9,003 nucleotides of DNA from Rhodospirillaceae bacterium UBA6608 (GTDB lineage: Bacteria; Pseudomonadota; Alphaproteobacteria; Rhodospirillales_A; Casp-alpha2), in assembly GCA_002433335.1 (NCBI GenBank), contig DJHY01000226.1, positions 1 through 9,003 on the forward strand, read 5' to 3'. A program made the translations under genes and the position numbers. The notes under the pieces are model-generated. The model made no database searches. It was not told where the DNA came from and saw only the letters and a program-made list of their open reading frames with translations. Within the stretch, counting starts at the first letter, position 1. Each line of letters starts with the position of its first letter. Of this stretch, positions 6,248 to 9,003 are shown one piece after another.

Positions 6248-8269
6248 TTATGCGTTGTCGTAGCCGAAAGCCTTGATGAACGGGCGTAGCCGCAGCAAAT
6301 GCGGCGCCATATGGATCTCATACTTGCGCCAGCGGTCGACGGCCTTGGTGTTCACTTCCTGGACGACCTGATGATAGCTGTTGGTGCCGATGAAACCCTG
6401 GGACCGGGCATGCCCGGTCGGGTCGAGAACCTTATCGTCCCAAGGCACGCCCAGGAATTCCAGCAACCCACGGGCGACCGGCTCCAGACCTGTCACCAAA
6501 TCCTCGTAGCGAACCTGATGAACGCTAAGGTTCAAGACCTCGCGCTGGGTCTGCCACAGGCTCATGACCTCTTCATAGAACTTCACCGTGTCGTCCAGAC
6601 GTGTGAAGTGAACCATCCCAGGGTTCAATTCGAACGGCTGCATGAAGCAGCTCAGGCAGACATCGCAGGGGTGGCGCAGGGCCAGGATGAAGCGCGCCGA
6701 CGGGAACAGGCGGTGGATCAGCCCGGCGTCCATGATATTGAGCGGCAGTTTATCGACCAGCCGGGCGGTGGGGTCGCGGTCGATCACCCGGTCGACGGCC
6801 TGGAAATAGACGTCTCGCAGGGCGGCGAATTCGCTTTCGGGAATGTCGAACAAATTGGCGGGGAAGCCGTCGCCTTTCGCCAGCAGATGGTCGCGCACCG
6901 CGGACAGGGTTGCCTGTTCCTCCAGCACCTGGATGCCCGGGTGCGCATCCATGACCTGATCCAACAGGGTCGTGCCGGAGCGAGGGAACCCAACCAGAAA
7001 AACGGGTGCTGCGCTGTCGTCCGCGATCGCGGTCTGGGGTGCAGGCGCGTCAGCCAGGGGCTCAAAGGCTTTGTGCAGCCCGTCGAGGTAGGCACGCGAT
7101 TGGGCGCGGTACATCTCGGCCAAGCCTTCGTCCCGGGCCAGATAGGCGTTCCCTTTTTCGAACTGCTCGACCGCGTCGCCGGGCCGGTCGATACGGTCGT
7201 ACAACGTGCCCAATTCAAAACCGATTTCACCCTGTGCCGGTGAGGCTTCGATCAAGGCCGGGTCCAGCGCCGTCAGACGTTCAAGGGCTTGGCGCTCCTC
7301 TCCGGCCCTGCGTTCAAGTCGGGCGGCGACCAGATTGAGGGCAGGGTCGCCGGGCGCGGCCGCCAAGCCGGGGGCGATGGCGTCCCGCGCATCCTCCAGT
7401 CTGTTCATCCGCTCCAACAACCGGCCGAGTTCCGCACGGTTCCCGGTGTCTTCGGGGGGTGCTTCGACCGCCTTACGGTAAAGGTCCAAGGCGCCTTCGG
7501 CATCGCCCATGGCCCGCAACAGGGCGGCTTTGGTCTGCAGCAGTTCGATGTCATGGGGAAGGGTCACCAGGGCTTTGTCCAGGCTGGCGACCGCCGCTTC
7601 GAAGTCCCCCATTTGGGCGGCGCATTGCGCATGACGAAACAGCATCGTTTCGTTTTGCGGCATCAGCGCCAGGGCGTCTTCGCAGGCCTTGCGGGCAACG
7701 GCGAAGGAGCGGGCGCCGTAGGCGGCATTCGCCAACAGTTCCTGGGTTTCGGCATCTTGCGGGGATAGGCGGACGACCTGCTGAAAGGCTTGCGCCGCCT
7801 GGGCGAAGTCATTCCGGTTCATAAAGGCCTGGCCCAGGTTGAAATAGGCGTTGGCGTTGTCGGGAGCCAGTTCGACGGCCTTTTTGTAATGGGCGATGGA
7901 GCGCTCGACCTGGCGGTCGTCACGGTAAGCGTTGCCCAGATTGTAATGGGTGTCGGCGGAATCGGGATTGAGTTCCAGGGCGCGGCGAAAATGCCGCAGG
8001 GCCGCGTTGACTCGACCGGCCTGGCGCAAAGCGACCCCCAAAAGGTCGTGGGCGTCGGCGGAATTCGGCGCGACTTCGGTCAAGGCCTTCAAGCTGTCGG
8101 CGGCGGCGTCGGCCTTGCCTTGTTGCAGGCGGGCCAGGGACAGTAGATGCAGGACGTTCGGATTCCCCGGCAGGGCCTGAACCACGGGTTCCAGGCAAGA
8201 CTCGGCTCCGGCGAAATCGCCCGATTTATAGCGCTGCGCTGCGGCCTGGAATTGCTGTTCTGCGTCCAT
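6248..8269 (-). CDS. TPR-repeat sulfotransferase fusion protein
   Basis: This 673-residue protein joins a TPR superhelix (about residues 1-400) to a PAPS-dependent sulfotransferase domain (about 420-665), a common bacterial architecture. Sulfotransferases move a sulfuryl group from PAPS to a hydroxyl or amine; here the TPR part presumably binds the acceptor, perhaps a protein or cell-surface glycan. The clearest TPR units are at about 70-103, 104-137 and 138-171 (for example SADTHYNLGNAYRDDRQVER); later repeats are more degenerate. The 5'-phosphosulfate loop is VGFPRSGTT (426-434) with Arg430. The 3'-phosphate site is LRHPCDVCLSCF (531-542), with Arg532 and Ser540. EEQATL (450-455) may hold the catalytic acid, and VRYEDLV and RWRKYE follow. 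Residues 535-541 form C-x2-C-x2-C. There is no signal peptide, which points to a cytoplasmic protein. It starts 35 nt after the upstream TPR gene, with a weak GGAC ribosome binding site. The acceptor is unknown. Confidence 0.93.
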   Translation of the reverse strand: MDAEQQFQAAAQRYKSGDFAGAESCLEPVVQALPGNPNVLHLLSLARLQQGKADAAADSLKALTEVAPNSADAHDLLGVALRQAGRVNAALRHFRRALELNPDSADTHYNLGNAYRDDRQVERSIAHYKKAVELAPDNANAYFNLGQAFMNRNDFAQAAQAFQQVVRLSPQDAETQELLANAAYGARSFAVARKACEDALALMPQNETMLFRHAQCAAQMGDFEAAVASLDKALVTLPHDIELLQTKAALLRAMGDAEGALDLYRKAVEAPPEDTGNRAELGRLLERMNRLEDARDAIAPGLAAAPGDPALNLVAARLERRAGEERQALERLTALDPALIEASPAQGEIGFELGTLYDRIDRPGDAVEQFEKGNAYLARDEGLAEMYRAQSRAYLDGLHKAFEPLADAPAPQTAIADDSAAPVFLVGFPRSGTTLLDQVMDAHPGIQVLEEQATLSAVRDHLLAKGDGFPANLFDIPESEFAALRDVYFQAVDRVIDRDPTARLVDKLPLNIMDAGLIHRLFPSARFILALRHPCDVCLSCFMQPFELNPGMVHFTRLDDTVKFYEEVMSLWQTQREVLNLSVHQVRYEDLVTGLEPVARGLLEFLGVPWDDKVLDPTGHARSQGFIGTNSYHQVVQEVNTKAVDRWRKYEIHMAPHLLRLRPFIKAFGYDNA

Positions 8270-8304
8270 GTTTCAGGTCCGAAAGTGAGGGTCGAAGGCT
8301 GGGG

Positions 8305-9003
8305 TCAGGAATAGGGCAGGTCGGCGAGGCTCAGCCGGTTTTCAAGCCGCCAGCCGCCGGGATTGTCTACGACCGACTGAAGGCCCGGGTCAATGCGCAA
8401 AGCTTCTGTTTGGTCCTGCTCGGCGGCTTCCCGCTCGGAAACGCTGGCCCGCGCCATGCTGCGCGCCAGGTATGCCTCGGCGAAGCTGCCATCGATCTCG
8501 ACGGCGCGGGTATAGTGGCGAATGGCGTCTTCGTACTGACGCAGGTTCTTTTCCGTCTCGGCGCGTCCGGCCCAGGCAGCGGCGTCGCCGGGGTTGATTT
8601 CTGTCGCCTGGGTAAAGTCGGCCAAGGCATCTTCCAACCGTTTGGCGGCCAGATGGGCGAACCCGCGAATACGGAGCGCCACCGACGTTGCCCCGCCGTC
8701 GGAAATCAGGGCCGTCACGGCCTTGATCGCCAGGTCGGTTTTACCCTGACGGGCCAACAGATCGGCCTCCAACGCGCGCAGCCAGGTATCCTTTGGTGCC
8801 ACGGCGCGGCCATGCGTCACATCCAGCGCCGCGCCGGTCAGGTCCCCCGTGCGTAGGTGAAGGAACGCCAAGACGCCGTAGGGTTCTGCGGTGCCGGGGG
8901 CGAGCGGGGCCAAGCGTTCATAAGCCGCTGAAGCCTCGCCCCAACGCCCGCCATACAACAGCGCGCTGACCTTTTCCCGGAGAGACTCGGCCTGATAGGG
9001 CTG
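8305..9003 (-). CDS. TPR-repeat protein, 5' end outside the window
   Basis: The frame is open from the right edge (first visible residues QPYQAESLREKVSALLYGGR) to a TGA at 8305-8307, so at least 232 residues belong to a larger protein; a TTG at 8958 is internal, not a convincing start. The visible part is almost entirely helix-turn-helix repeats. Canonical TPR units are at visible residues about 106-138 (TSVALRIRGFAHLAAKRLED), 139-172 (GDAAAWAGRAETEKNLRQYE) and 173-205, with weaker ones before. The C-terminus, GGWRLENRLSLADLPYS, is not a repeat. TPR domains act as protein-binding scaffolds, and no catalytic domain is visible here. The gene ends 35 nt before the TPR-sulfotransferase, so they are probably in one transcript and may act in the same surface-modification process. 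That link is an inference from position. Any N-terminal domain is out of view. Confidence 0.85.
   Translation of the reverse strand, partial: QPYQAESLREKVSALLYGGRWGEASAAYERLAPLAPGTAEPYGVLAFLHLRTGDLTGAALDVTHGRAVAPKDTWLRALEADLLARQGKTDLAIKAVTALISDGGATSVALRIRGFAHLAAKRLEDALADFTQATEINPGDAAAWAGRAETEKNLRQYEDAIRHYTRAVEIDGSFAEAYLARSMARASVSEREAAEQDQTEALRIDPGLQSVVDNPGGWRLENRLSLADLPYS

Noticed and set aside
6299..7243. Open frame of 314 codons on the plus strand, antisense to the TPR-sulfotransferase
   Set aside because: It covers the conserved sulfotransferase domain in the opposite direction and shows the same shadow composition, with no domain I recognise.
8956..8958. TTG as the start of the rightmost TPR gene
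   Set aside because: The frame stays open with helical, repeat-like sequence to the window edge, and no ribosome binding site is evident before the TTG.

Overview
The window looks like chromosomal DNA of a GC-rich alphaproteobacterium, most likely a Rhodospirillales-type organism. This rests on the base composition, the family mix (TRAP and DMT transporters, pirin, a TPR-sulfotransferase fusion) and the style of the proteins. It is a judgement, not a database result. I saw no tRNA, rRNA, CRISPR array, insertion sequence or phage gene.

Left side, plus strand (1-3029): the 3' part of a TRAP transporter large permease gene enters from the left edge. It is closest to the FcbT3 (mannitol/chloroaromatic) type and carries an extra two-helix membrane segment and a soluble C-terminal extension of about 330 residues. 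A DMT/EamA-family exporter gene follows after 17 nt and is probably co-transcribed. A weak hairpin with a short T-run lies at the end of the exporter gene. After a 141-nt gap comes a small gene (3171-3413) for an unrecognised, charged helical protein of 80 residues. A strong ribosome binding site places its start at the second of two close ATG codons.

Right side, minus strand (9003 down to 3432): four genes read leftward. In transcription order they are a TPR protein cut by the right edge, a TPR-sulfotransferase fusion (35 nt later), a tungsten/molybdenum aldehyde ferredoxin oxidoreductase (AOR) family enzyme (149-nt gap), and a pirin (15-nt gap). The two TPR genes probably form one unit. AOR and pirin form a second unit, which may be read through from the first or have its own promoter in the 149-nt gap. 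The small plus-strand gene and pirin converge with only 18 nt between their stops.

The most noteworthy items are the enlarged TRAP permease, whose only two visible cysteines bracket its extension, the AOR with a C-x3-C-x3-C cluster motif rather than C-x2-C-x3-C, and the tight AOR-pirin pair without an adjacent ferredoxin or cofactor gene. A sequence word is also shared between the region before the small gene and the region before AOR. I did not find a clear new multi-gene system. Most of the window is recognisable metabolism and transport.
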